64,000 nucleotides of DNA, from positions 130,651 through 194,650 of the forward strand of contig JAUYAL010000026.1 of assembly GCA_030693535.1 (NCBI GenBank). Reading direction: 5' to 3'. Numbering within the stretch: position 1 is the first letter of the stretch; every line of letters begins with the position of its first letter. The translations under genes and the position numbers were made by a program. This DNA comes from Methylotenera sp. (GTDB lineage: Bacteria > Pseudomonadota > Gammaproteobacteria > Burkholderiales > Methylophilaceae). The notes beneath the pieces were generated by a model. It made no database searches and was not told the DNA's origin. It saw only the letters and a list, made by a program, of their open reading frames with translations. This document shows positions 15,401 to 24,411 of the stretch, in pieces.

Positions 15401-17011
15401 ATGTCAACTAATATTGATAAATGGGATGTGGAAGATACCACGTTTTGGGAAAACACTGGAAAAAAGGCTGCCAACCGTAACTTATGGATATCAATCCCCA
15501 GTCTGCTAATGGGGTTTGCTATCTGGTTGATGTGGGGGATTATCACGGTACAAATGTCCAATCTGGGTTTTCCGTTTAAAGACGATGAGTTATTTACACT
15601 GACGGCAATTGCCGGTTTGGCTGGTGCAACTTTGCGTATTCCAGCTTCTTTCTTTATCAGACTGGCGGGCGGGCGCAACACAATTTTTCTGACCACAGTG
15701 TTGTTGATGATCCCCGCGTTAGGTACAGGGATTGCATTGCAAGATAAAAATACCTCGCTGTTAACCTTCCAGATTCTGGCATTTTTGTCTGGTATTGGCG
15801 GCGGGAACTTTGCTTGCTCTATGTCTAATATCAGCACGTTTTTTCCAAAGCGTTTGCAAGGTACAGCGCTTGGCTTGAATGCAGGATTGGGTAACTTTGG
15901 TGTGACTACCATGCAGATTGTCATTCCATTAGCAATGACAATGGGTGTGTTTGGCGCATTGGGCGGCGACTCCATGCCACTAGTCAAAGATTCTGGTTGG
16001 ATTCTTGGCAAAATTCTAGCAGGCACAGAAACTTGGATTCAAAATGCTGGCTTTGTGTGGTTGGCATTCCTGATTCCATTGGCTTTTTTTGGTTTCTTTG
16101 GTATGAATAACCTACTACCAATTTCTCCGAACATTGGCGGTACGATTGCAGCATTCGTCAAAATTTTGTGGCTGTATTGCTTGGCATTCCTTACGGCGGC
16201 AGTTGGTTTGTATCTCTACCTGCCTGCGCCAACTGGCTTGGGTTTCCTTAATATGTGGGTAGCTCTGCCGCTAATCATCTTGGCAACACTAGGAATCATG
16301 AAAGTAACTGCATTTGGTGAAATGAAAGCAGGTATCAACAAGCAATTTGCAATTTTCAACAATAAGCACACTTGGTCAATGACGGTGTTGTATGTGCTGA
16401 CCTTCGGTTCGTTCATCGGTTTTTCAATGGCATTACCACTGGCGATCAAGGTGATTTTTGGCAATACCCATGTGTTTGATGTAGCTACTCAAGCATGGGT
16501 GCATGCAAAAAACCCTAATGCCATCTCGGTATTTACTTACGCATGGATTGGCCCCTTTGTCGGTGCGTTGATTCGCCCTGTCGGTGGCTGGATTTCCGAC
16601 AAAGTTGGAGGCTCTATCGTCACGCAAGTCATTTCAGTTGTAATGGTGGGGGCATCAGCGTATGCCGGTTACATCATGATGCAGGCTTACCAATCAGCTA
16701 CCCCGGAAATTTATTTCAACCAGTTCCTGATGACCTTTGTGTTGCTATTTGCCGCTACTGGTATCGGCAATGGCTCAACGTTTAGAACAGTCGGCGTAAT
16801 TTTTGACCGCCTGCAAGCAGGACCAGTATTGGGTTGGACTTCTGCAGTCGCGGCTTACGGTTCATTTATTGCACCAGTCGTCATCGGGGCGCAAGTGAAA
16901 GCAGGCACACCTGAGAATGCAATGTACGGCTTTGCAATATTCTACGCACTATGCTTGATATTGAACTGGTGGTTTTATTTACGCGCAAATAGTGAAATTA
17001 AAAATCCTTAG
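15401..17011 (+). CDS. narK2: Nitrate/nitrite transporter NarK2 (MFS)
   Basis: 536 residues with GGGAGAG before ATG 15401. Its soluble N terminus (about 30 residues, KWDVEDTTFWENTGKKAANR) is the NarK2-type extension; then a 12-helix MFS core with RIPASFFIRLAGGRNT, the first signature IGGGNFACSMSNISTFFPKR and the second AYGSFIAPVVIG region. Extra length comes from insertions around helices 5-8. NarK2 proteins are regarded as nitrate/nitrite antiporters that import nitrate and export nitrite. In some relatives narK1 and narK2 are fused in one protein; here they are separate but adjacent. Confidence 0.92.
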   Translation: MSTNIDKWDVEDTTFWENTGKKAANRNLWISIPSLLMGFAIWLMWGIITVQMSNLGFPFKDDELFTLTAIAGLAGATLRIPASFFIRLAGGRNTIFLTTVLLMIPALGTGIALQDKNTSLLTFQILAFLSGIGGGNFACSMSNISTFFPKRLQGTALGLNAGLGNFGVTTMQIVIPLAMTMGVFGALGGDSMPLVKDSGWILGKILAGTETWIQNAGFVWLAFLIPLAFFGFFGMNNLLPISPNIGGTIAAFVKILWLYCLAFLTAAVGLYLYLPAPTGLGFLNMWVALPLIILATLGIMKVTAFGEMKAGINKQFAIFNNKHTWSMTVLYVLTFGSFIGFSMALPLAIKVIFGNTHVFDVATQAWVHAKNPNAISVFTYAWIGPFVGALIRPVGGWISDKVGGSIVTQVISVVMVGASAYAGYIMMQAYQSATPEIYFNQFLMTFVLLFAATGIGNGSTFRTVGVIFDRLQAGPVLGWTSAVAAYGSFIAPVVIGAQVKAGTPENAMYGFAIFYALCLILNWWFYLRANSEIKNP

Positions 17012-17020
17012 TATTTGCAG

Positions 17021-17047
17021 CGTGGCAAATAACAAAGTTTTGCCACG
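17021..17047 (+). promoter_or_regulatory. Intercistronic hairpin between narK2 and narG
   Basis: CGTGGCAAA (17021-17029) and TTTGCCACG (17039-17047) form a 9 bp stem with a 9 nt loop. No T-run follows, so an mRNA-processing or stability hairpin that sets transporter versus enzyme levels is more likely than a terminator. Confidence 0.5.
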
Positions 17048-17098
17048 TCCACAAATACAACAAAAAAAAGTGATATTTAGGCATATTAGGAGAAACAA

Positions 17099-20000
17099 AT
17101 GAGCCACTTTTTAGACAGATTAAAATTCTTTGATAAAGTCAAAGAAACGTTTTCTAATAATCACGGTATTGTCACCAATGAAGATCGCGAGTGGGAAAGT
17201 GCTTATCGTCACCGTTGGCAGCATGACAAGGTGGTGCGCTCAACTCACGGAGTGAATTGTACTGGCGGTTGCTCATGGAAGATTTTTGTTAAAAATGGCT
17301 TAGTGTCATTTGAAATGCAACAAACCGATTACCCTCGCACCCGAGATGACTTGCCAGACCACGAGCCACGAGGTTGTCAACGCGGAGCTTCTTTTTCTTG
17401 GTATTTATATAGCCCGCACCGTATTAAACATCCGCTAATACGTGGCCGTTTACTTGATTTATATCGCATTGAGCGCATGACAGGTAAAGACCCTGTGGAA
17501 GCTTGGGCGGCGATACAAGCCGATGAGAAGAAGCGTAAAGCTTACACCGCAGTGCGCGGCTTAGGTGGCTTTGTGCGCTCGTCATGGGATGAAGTGAACG
17601 AAATCATGGCGGCCGCCAATGTTTACACGATTAAAAAATGGGGCCCAGACCGCATTTTTGGTTTTTCACCGATTCCTGCAATGTCGATGATCTCCTATGC
17701 CGCAGGCTCCCGATATCTCTCCCTAATTGGAGCGGCCTGCGGATCTTTCTATGATTGGTATTGTGATTTGCCCGCAGCCAGCCCTCAAACTTGGGGCGAG
17801 CAAACCGACGTTCCAGAAGCGGCAGATTGGTATAACTCTACTTATATTATTATTACAGGTGCAAATCTGCCAATGACCCGTACACCGGATGCCCACTTTG
17901 CTTCTGAAGTACGCTATAAGGGCGCAAAAATTGTGGCAATGGCACCAGATTATGCTGAATTTTGCAAATTCTCTGACTTATGGATGCCTATTAAGCAAGG
18001 TACAGATTCGGCGGCTTTTATGGCAATGGGTCATGTAGCACTTAAAGAGTTTCATATTCAAAACCAAGATCCATACTTTCAAGAATACTCCCGTAAGTAC
18101 ACCGATTTACCCATGCAGGTCATGCTGAGAAAACAAGGTGACGCCTATGTATCAGACCGTTTTCTAAGAGCATCAGACTTTGATGGTGCATTGGGTGAAA
18201 CCAATAATCCAGATTGGAAAACCATTGTTTACGATGAAAAAACAAAAGCTTTTGTTGCGCCAAATGGATCGATTGGTTTCCGCTGGGGCGAAGAAGGTAA
18301 ATGGAATTTGTTAGAAAAAAATGCGGCAACACAGAAAAAACTTAAAGCGCAGTTAAGTTGCATTGATGCACGTGATAAAGTAGCTTCAGTAGGCTTTCCA
18401 CACTTTAACCACGATGAGCCAAACTTGTTATTCCGTAATGTGCCAGTGCGTAAAGTGAAGTTGGCAAATGGCGAAGAAGCTTTAGTAGCTACCGTGTTTG
18501 ATTTGCAAGTTGCACAGTACGGCATAGACCGTGGTTTAGGCGGCGACAATGTGGCAACCAGCTATGCAGATGCTAATGTAGCTTACACCCCTGCTTGGGC
18601 TGAAAAAGTGACAGGTGTTAAAGCCGCAGATATTGAGCGAACCGGCCGTGAGTTTGCCTATAACGCTTCTAAAACCAAAGGTAAGTCCATGGTGATAATG
18701 GGCGCTGCTATTAACCATTGGTATCACAACGATTTATCTTATCGTGCGATTATGAACTTGTTGCATATGTGTGGTTGTGTCGGCCAAACGGGTGGTGGAT
18801 GGGCTCACTATGTAGGGCAAGAAAAATTACGCCCACAAGCAGGTTGGGCACCAATTGCCTTTGCATTAGACTGGATGCGTCCTCCACGCCACACCAATTC
18901 TACCTCTTACTGGTATTTCCATACTGATCAATGGCGTTATGAAACGCTCAATGCTGATAGTTTACTAAGTCCAGCAGGTAAAGGTAAAAACAAAGGTAAT
19001 TCCATCGCTGATTACAACGTTAAGGCTACCCGCATGGGTTGGTTGCCATCAATGCCTAACTTTGATCGCAACCCGATTGAACTCGCGGAAGATGCCATGA
19101 GAAGCGGCGCAACTGATGAAGCCTCAGTAGCTAAATACGTGGCAGGGCAGTTAAAGGAAGGCAAGTTAGATGTCGCTTATGCTGACCCAGATAACCCTGT
19201 CAATTGGCCGAGAAATTTGTTCGTGTGGCGTGCCAACCTTATTGGTACGTCTGCCAAAGGGCATGAGTACTTCTTAAAACATTTGCTAGGTGCGCAAAAT
19301 GGTGTATTGCAAGAAGGTGGAGCAGGCAATAATAATAAAGAGGTCAAATGGCATGAAGATGCACCCATCGGCAAGCTAGATTTAATGGTAGATATTAACT
19401 TTCGCCTTAACTCTACAGGTGCATATTCTGACATTGTTCTACCAGCTGCCACTTGGTATGAAAAAAACGATCTAAACACAACGGATATGCACCCGTTTAT
19501 TCATCCACTCTCAGAAGCTGTGTCACCAGGTTGGGAGTCTAAATCGGATTGGCAAATTTTCAAAACTTTGGCTAAAACATTCTCGCCATTGGCTGAAAAA
19601 CATTTAGGAACGAAAAAAGAAGTCGTGGCGCTGCCTATGCAACATGACTCAGCGGCAGAGTTGGCGCAGCCTTTTGGCGAGGTGAAAAACTGGAAAGAAG
19701 GCGATTGTGAGCCTATTCCAGGTAAAACCATGGCGATTATCAAGCTGGTTGAGCGTGCCTATGGGGATACTTACCGTAAGTTTATTGCGCTTGGTCCGTT
19801 GATGAACAAACTTGGCAACAACATCAAAGGCATTGATTGGAAAACCGACCAAGAGTACGAGGAGCTTAAAAAACATAACAGCACTGTTAAAGAGCCGGGG
19901 GTTTCCTTTGGAATGCCATCGTTAGCTGAAGATATTGAAGTGTGCGATTCAGTGATGCGCTTAGCCCCTGAAACCAACGGCGAAGTAGCACATAAATCAT

Positions 20001-20854
20001 GGACTTCACTCTCTAAAAAAACAGGTATCGATCATCATCATTTGTATGCGGGTCGGCATGAAGATAAGTTCACTTTCAAAGATATTCAAGCGCAACCACG
20101 CAAAATCATTACCGCACCAACTTGGTCTGGGATTGAATCTGAGAAAGTATCCTACACCGCAGGTTACACTAATATCCACGAGCATATTCCGTTCCGCACG
20201 CTTACAGGTCGGGCGCATTTCTACCAAGACCATGAATGGATGTTAGATTTTGGCGAAGGCTTTTGCACTTACAAGCCGATGGTGGATTTAGGTGAGTTAA
20301 ATGCACTGCCAAAAGCCGTCATAGATAAGCCACACCTTGCCTTGAATTGGATTACACCTCACTCTAAATGGGGAATTCACTCATCGTATCAAGATAACTT
20401 GCGGATGCTGACCTTATTCCGTGGCGGGCCCTACGTGTGGTTGTCAGAAGACGATGCCAAAACAGTTGGCATCGAAGATAACGACTGGGTAGAGGCGGTG
20501 AACCATAACGGTGCAACGGTCGCCCGAGCTGTTGTCTCTCAGCGTGTGCCGCGTGGCATGGCGATGATGTACCACGCACAGGAGAAAACCATCAACGTGC
20601 CTGGTTCGCCATCTACTAATAAACGCGGCGGCATTTTGAACTCTGTGACACGCGTGATCATGAAGCCCACCAATATGATAGGTGGTTATGCGCAGTTGTC
20701 TTACGGTTTTAATTATTACGGCACGGTAGGTTGCCAGCGCGACACCATGGTGGCTTTGCACAAAATTGCAGATAAAGATGTGGATTGGCTAGAACGTCCG
20801 CTTACGCCAGAACGTGAAGCGCAACTTAACCCAGTTGGCATTGGTGCCAAATAA
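17099..20854 (+). CDS. narG: Respiratory nitrate reductase alpha subunit NarG
   Basis: 1,251 residues, the usual NarG length, with AGGAGA before ATG 17099. It reduces nitrate to nitrite at a bis-MGD molybdenum centre on the cytoplasmic side. The FS0 [4Fe-4S] ligands are H50, C54, C58 and C93 (STHGVNCTGGCSW and RGCQRGAS), the His-coordinated type unique to NarG. D223 in DWYCDLPAASPQTWGEQTD corresponds to the aspartate Mo ligand. The C-terminal molybdopterin-binding domain is present (TVGCQRDTMVALHKI). No Tat signal is seen, as expected for membrane-anchored cytoplasmic NarGHI. It is in one operon with narH, narJ and narI. Confidence 0.97.
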   Translation: MSHFLDRLKFFDKVKETFSNNHGIVTNEDREWESAYRHRWQHDKVVRSTHGVNCTGGCSWKIFVKNGLVSFEMQQTDYPRTRDDLPDHEPRGCQRGASFSWYLYSPHRIKHPLIRGRLLDLYRIERMTGKDPVEAWAAIQADEKKRKAYTAVRGLGGFVRSSWDEVNEIMAAANVYTIKKWGPDRIFGFSPIPAMSMISYAAGSRYLSLIGAACGSFYDWYCDLPAASPQTWGEQTDVPEAADWYNSTYIIITGANLPMTRTPDAHFASEVRYKGAKIVAMAPDYAEFCKFSDLWMPIKQGTDSAAFMAMGHVALKEFHIQNQDPYFQEYSRKYTDLPMQVMLRKQGDAYVSDRFLRASDFDGALGETNNPDWKTIVYDEKTKAFVAPNGSIGFRWGEEGKWNLLEKNAATQKKLKAQLSCIDARDKVASVGFPHFNHDEPNLLFRNVPVRKVKLANGEEALVATVFDLQVAQYGIDRGLGGDNVATSYADANVAYTPAWAEKVTGVKAADIERTGREFAYNASKTKGKSMVIMGAAINHWYHNDLSYRAIMNLLHMCGCVGQTGGGWAHYVGQEKLRPQAGWAPIAFALDWMRPPRHTNSTSYWYFHTDQWRYETLNADSLLSPAGKGKNKGNSIADYNVKATRMGWLPSMPNFDRNPIELAEDAMRSGATDEASVAKYVAGQLKEGKLDVAYADPDNPVNWPRNLFVWRANLIGTSAKGHEYFLKHLLGAQNGVLQEGGAGNNNKEVKWHEDAPIGKLDLMVDINFRLNSTGAYSDIVLPAATWYEKNDLNTTDMHPFIHPLSEAVSPGWESKSDWQIFKTLAKTFSPLAEKHLGTKKEVVALPMQHDSAAELAQPFGEVKNWKEGDCEPIPGKTMAIIKLVERAYGDTYRKFIALGPLMNKLGNNIKGIDWKTDQEYEELKKHNSTVKEPGVSFGMPSLAEDIEVCDSVMRLAPETNGEVAHKSWTSLSKKTGIDHHHLYAGRHEDKFTFKDIQAQPRKIITAPTWSGIESEKVSYTAGYTNIHEHIPFRTLTGRAHFYQDHEWMLDFGEGFCTYKPMVDLGELNALPKAVIDKPHLALNWITPHSKWGIHSSYQDNLRMLTLFRGGPYVWLSEDDAKTVGIEDNDWVEAVNHNGATVARAVVSQRVPRGMAMMYHAQEKTINVPGSPSTNKRGGILNSVTRVIMKPTNMIGGYAQLSYGFNYYGTVGCQRDTMVALHKIADKDVDWLERPLTPEREAQLNPVGIGAK

Positions 20855-20871
20855 AAAGATAAAAGGAGAAC

Positions 20872-22413
20872 ATGATGAAAGTACGCGCACAATTCGCCTT
20901 TGTCTTTAATTTGGACAAATGCATCGGCTGTCACACCTGCTCTGTCACCTGTAAAAACGTGTGGACCAATAGAAAAGGCGTGGAATACGCTTGGTTCAAC
21001 AATGTGGAATCTAAACCAGGTGTTGGTTACCCAAAACAATGGGAGAACCAGGATATTTGGAATGGTGGCTGGGAGCTTAAGAACGGCAAGCTCGAATTAA
21101 AATCTGGTAGTCGTACCAGCAAACTGCTCAATATTTTCGCCAACCCTGATATGCCTGAGATTGACGATTATTACGAGCCATTTACCTATAACTACGCGCA
21201 TTTGAAAAATGCGCCTTTGTCTGAAGCCACACCCACTGCACGCCCAATTTCGCAAATCACGGGCGAAAGTATGGAAAAAATTCAGTGGGGGCCAAATTGG
21301 GAAGATGACTTGGCTGGTGAATACCACAAGCGTAGCAAAGACAAAAACATGGAGAACATCCAAAAAGAAATGTATGGTCAATTTGAAAATACTTTTCATA
21401 TGTATTTACCGCGTATTTGCAACCATTGTCTGAATGCCTCATGCGTAGCGGCTTGTCCATCTGGTTCTATTTATAAACGTGAAGAAGACGGTATTGTGTT
21501 GGTTGATCAAGATAAATGCCGCGGTTGGCGCATGTGTGTGAGTTCATGTCCTTACAAAAAGGTGTTTTACAACTGGGAATCAGGTAAGGCTGAAAAATGC
21601 GTGGGTTGCTATCCACGTGTGGAATCTGGTATGCCAACCGTGTGTTCGGAATCATGTGTAGGGCGCATTCGTTACAACGGCATTATGCTGTATGACGCAG
21701 ACCGTATTCAAGAGTTTGCTAGCATGGAAGATACGCAAGATTTGTACGAGGCGCAGCGTAGTATTTTCTTAGATCCTAACGACCCAGAAGTCATTAAAGC
21801 TGCGCGTGCAGAAGGGATTAATGAAGATTGGCTAGATGCTGCGCGTAAATCACCGATTTGGAAAATGGCGATGGACTGGAAAATAGCCTTCCCGATTCAT
21901 CCTGAGTTCCGCACTTTGCCTATGGTGTGGTATGTACCACCGCTATCACCTGTGCAATCACAAATTGACCAAGGTAATTTACCTGTAGGGCCAGATGGTG
22001 CAATTCCTGTAGCTGGTGCCATGCGTTTGCCAGTGCAGTATTTGGCTAACTTACTCACCGCAGGCAAAGAAGCACCGATTGAAAGTGCTTTAAATAAGCT
22101 AATTGCGATGCGTAGTTATCAACGATCAATCCACGTAGAAGGTGTTGTTGATACCCGTGCGATTGATGCGGCAGGATTAAGCGAAGATCAAGCTAAAGAA
22201 ATGTATCGCTATTTAGCGATTGCCAATTATGAAGACCGTTTTGTGATTCCAACTGGGCATACTGAAGAAACGCTGGACGATTCTTTCGGCTTTCAAGGGC
22301 AAAATGGTTTTACCTTTGGCAATGACACTTCACGCGGCGTTTCAAAAATCACGCTGTTCCCACGTCGCCGTAAAGACACGGTAGAGCCTAAAGAAGAAGC
22401 GCCTAATAGCTAA
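20872..22413 (+). CDS. narH: Respiratory nitrate reductase beta subunit NarH
   Basis: 513 residues, starting at the first of two ATGs with AAAGGAGAAC upstream. An electron-transfer subunit carrying four Fe-S clusters between NarI haems and NarG. The ligands are visible in order: CIGCHTCSVTCKN near the N terminus, CNHCLNASCVAACP, then CRGWRMCVSSCP, where Trp replaces one Cys and makes the [3Fe-4S] cluster typical of NarH, and CVGCYPRVESGMPTVCSESC. The C-terminal region matches the NarH-specific extension. Confidence 0.97.
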   Translation: MMKVRAQFAFVFNLDKCIGCHTCSVTCKNVWTNRKGVEYAWFNNVESKPGVGYPKQWENQDIWNGGWELKNGKLELKSGSRTSKLLNIFANPDMPEIDDYYEPFTYNYAHLKNAPLSEATPTARPISQITGESMEKIQWGPNWEDDLAGEYHKRSKDKNMENIQKEMYGQFENTFHMYLPRICNHCLNASCVAACPSGSIYKREEDGIVLVDQDKCRGWRMCVSSCPYKKVFYNWESGKAEKCVGCYPRVESGMPTVCSESCVGRIRYNGIMLYDADRIQEFASMEDTQDLYEAQRSIFLDPNDPEVIKAARAEGINEDWLDAARKSPIWKMAMDWKIAFPIHPEFRTLPMVWYVPPLSPVQSQIDQGNLPVGPDGAIPVAGAMRLPVQYLANLLTAGKEAPIESALNKLIAMRSYQRSIHVEGVVDTRAIDAAGLSEDQAKEMYRYLAIANYEDRFVIPTGHTEETLDDSFGFQGQNGFTFGNDTSRGVSKITLFPRRRKDTVEPKEEAPNS

Positions 22414-22423
22414 GGAGAAAATC

Positions 22424-22942
22424 ATGCAAATCTATAAATTATTATCTGCTTTACTCGATTATCCGAACCAGGAATTGGTTGAGCATCTGCCAGAGTTACA
22501 AAATTTTGTGGTGCAAAATCAAGAAATAGACCATGCCGAGCGTGAGGCTTTGCAGAGCTTTCTAAGCCATTTGCAAAGTATGTCTGTGACAGAGCTACAA
22601 GAGGATTATGTACAAACGTTTGATATGACGGCGGAACATAGTCTGCACTTAACACACCATCTATTTGGCGATGATAAAAACCGTGGACCTGCTTTGATTG
22701 ATTTAGGCGAGTTGTACAAAGATTACGGCGTAGAAGTAGTGACCAATGAGTTGCCTGACTATCTGCCGCTAGTGCTTGAATTTGCGGCCTATATGGATGA
22801 TAACGAGTCGACAGTTTTTTTATCAGATGCCAAAAAAGTGTTAGGTGTGCTAACGGAAAATCTGCAAAAAGCGGAAAGCCCTTACGCAGCCTTACTTTCA
22901 ATTATTGAGAATAGAGCGACGTTGACTAAATTGGCAGCTTAA
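22424..22942 (+). CDS. narJ: Nitrate reductase molybdenum cofactor assembly chaperone NarJ
   Basis: 172 residues, all-helical TorD/NarJ-type chaperone that holds apo-NarG until the Mo cofactor is loaded. Diagnostic segments are LLDYPNQELVEHLPE, the LQEDYVQTFD box and the HHLFGDDKNRGPALIDL stretch. It starts 10 bases after narH with AAGGAGAAA upstream. A bit shorter than E. coli NarJ, losing only the C-terminal tail. Confidence 0.93.
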   Translation: MQIYKLLSALLDYPNQELVEHLPELQNFVVQNQEIDHAEREALQSFLSHLQSMSVTELQEDYVQTFDMTAEHSLHLTHHLFGDDKNRGPALIDLGELYKDYGVEVVTNELPDYLPLVLEFAAYMDDNESTVFLSDAKKVLGVLTENLQKAESPYAALLSIIENRATLTKLAA

Positions 22943-22966
22943 GAGAATGACATCAAGGAGAACAAA

Positions 22967-23656
22967 ATGAATCTACACAATTTTCTATATGGCGTGTACC
23001 CCTACATTGCACTTAGTGTGTTTCTACTAGGTAGCCTATTACGCTTCGATCGCGAGCAATACACGTGGAAAAGCGATTCTAGTCAATTGTTATCTAAAGC
23101 CAATATGCGCCTCGGTAGCAATTTGTTTCACATTGGCATCATCGCTATTTTGGGTGGTCATGCGGTGGGTTTACTTACCCCACATAGCTGGTTTCTAGCC
23201 TTAGGGGTTTCAGATATGACGCACCAAATGGTTGCTATTTGGGCAGGGTCAATTTTTGGCATCATGTGCTTAATCGGCGGTGCCATTTTATGGGTACGCC
23301 GTATGTTTAATGCACGGGTGTCAGCAGCTAGTCGTGGTTCAGATAAATTCATTCTTACTTGGCTACTTATTACATTAGTACTGGGTTTATCAACTATTCC
23401 TGTGTCTATTGGCCATGCTAACCACGATAACCCAAGCGTAATGATTGCCTTGGCAGACTGGGTGCAAAGCGTCGTTTACTTACACCCTAATCCAGCCTTG
23501 CTTGATGGGGTAGATACCATTTTCAAAGTACATCTATTTTTTGGCATGACCGTGTTTTTGATATTTCCATTCACGCGCTTGGTGCATGTATGGAGTGCGC
23601 CATTCGGATACCTTGCCAGACCATATCAGATCGTTCGCAGTAAACGGTTCCGTTAA
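22967..23656 (+). CDS. narI: Respiratory nitrate reductase gamma subunit NarI
   Basis: 229 residues with five predicted membrane helices; the di-haem b subunit that oxidises quinol and passes electrons to NarH. Haem-ligand histidines lie in FHIGIIAILGGHAVGLLTP and, near the end, VHLFFGMTVFLIFPFTRLVHVWSAP. The SDMTHQMVAIWAGSIFG and cytoplasmic arginine-rich RRMFNARVSA parts are family-typical. It is the last structural gene of the nar operon. Confidence 0.96.
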   Translation: MNLHNFLYGVYPYIALSVFLLGSLLRFDREQYTWKSDSSQLLSKANMRLGSNLFHIGIIAILGGHAVGLLTPHSWFLALGVSDMTHQMVAIWAGSIFGIMCLIGGAILWVRRMFNARVSAASRGSDKFILTWLLITLVLGLSTIPVSIGHANHDNPSVMIALADWVQSVVYLHPNPALLDGVDTIFKVHLFFGMTVFLIFPFTRLVHVWSAPFGYLARPYQIVRSKRFR

Positions 23657-23683
23657 TCTTTGTAAGTTTAGAGGTATCAGTCC

Positions 23684-24343
23684 ATGCGCGATGTTTCAAA
23701 ATTTTTAAGCGGATTTCGGCGGTTTCAACACAGCTATCTTGGTAAGCAGCGCACGCTTTTTGAGCGGTTGATTCAGCAAGGCCAGCGTCCTCGCGCGCTG
23801 GTGATTGCCTGCTGCGACTCGCGTTGTGACCCTGCATTGCTTACTGATTGCGATCCTGGTGATATGTTTGTTGTGCGTAATGTTGCCAACTTGGTTCCTC
23901 CCCATGTTCAGGCGAGTTACTTTGCTGCAACAACATCAGCGATTGCATTTGCTGTGCACAATTTAGAGGTCGAGCACATCATTGTGATGGGACACGCTCA
24001 GTGTGGTGGTATCCGTGCCTTGATGGAACATAAAGAACCGACCTGTAACGAAGAGGAACTCATTGCCAAATGGTTAGGTATTGCAGAAGAAGCGCGTCAA
24101 CAGGTGTTGAAAGAGTTTAAGCATAAGCCCATGCAAACACTGATGCATGCATGTGAGCAATCTGCCATTCTGGTTTCTTTAGAAAACCTAATGTCTTACC
24201 CATGGATTAGCAGTCGCGTAAATCAAGGAAAACTTGCATTGCATGGCTGGTATTTTGATATGGAAAACGGTGATCTGTATGAATACACACCTGAAGCTGG
24301 TGCTTTTCAGGTGTTGGTAGGTAAGTTGGAAAGTGCAAGATGA
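23684..24343 (+). CDS. Beta-class carbonic anhydrase
   Basis: 219 residues; interconverts CO2 and bicarbonate. Zinc ligands and the Asp-Arg dyad are visible: VIACCDSRCDP (Cys, Asp, Arg) and VMGHAQCGGIRALM (His-x2-Cys), plus VRNVANLVPP. The C-terminal half contains the usual helix (SAILVSLENLMSYPWI) and GWYFDMENGDLYEY strand. It starts 27 bases after narI on the same strand, so it may be co-transcribed with nar; a role in bicarbonate supply or pH balance during nitrate respiration is inference. Confidence 0.93.
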   Translation: MRDVSKFLSGFRRFQHSYLGKQRTLFERLIQQGQRPRALVIACCDSRCDPALLTDCDPGDMFVVRNVANLVPPHVQASYFAATTSAIAFAVHNLEVEHIIVMGHAQCGGIRALMEHKEPTCNEEELIAKWLGIAEEARQQVLKEFKHKPMQTLMHACEQSAILVSLENLMSYPWISSRVNQGKLALHGWYFDMENGDLYEYTPEAGAFQVLVGKLESAR

Positions 24344-24411
24344 ATAGGCGACATATTCGACACCTTTTCGATAAATAAAAAATTATTTAAATCAATTTTA
24401 AAGTAGAGGAT

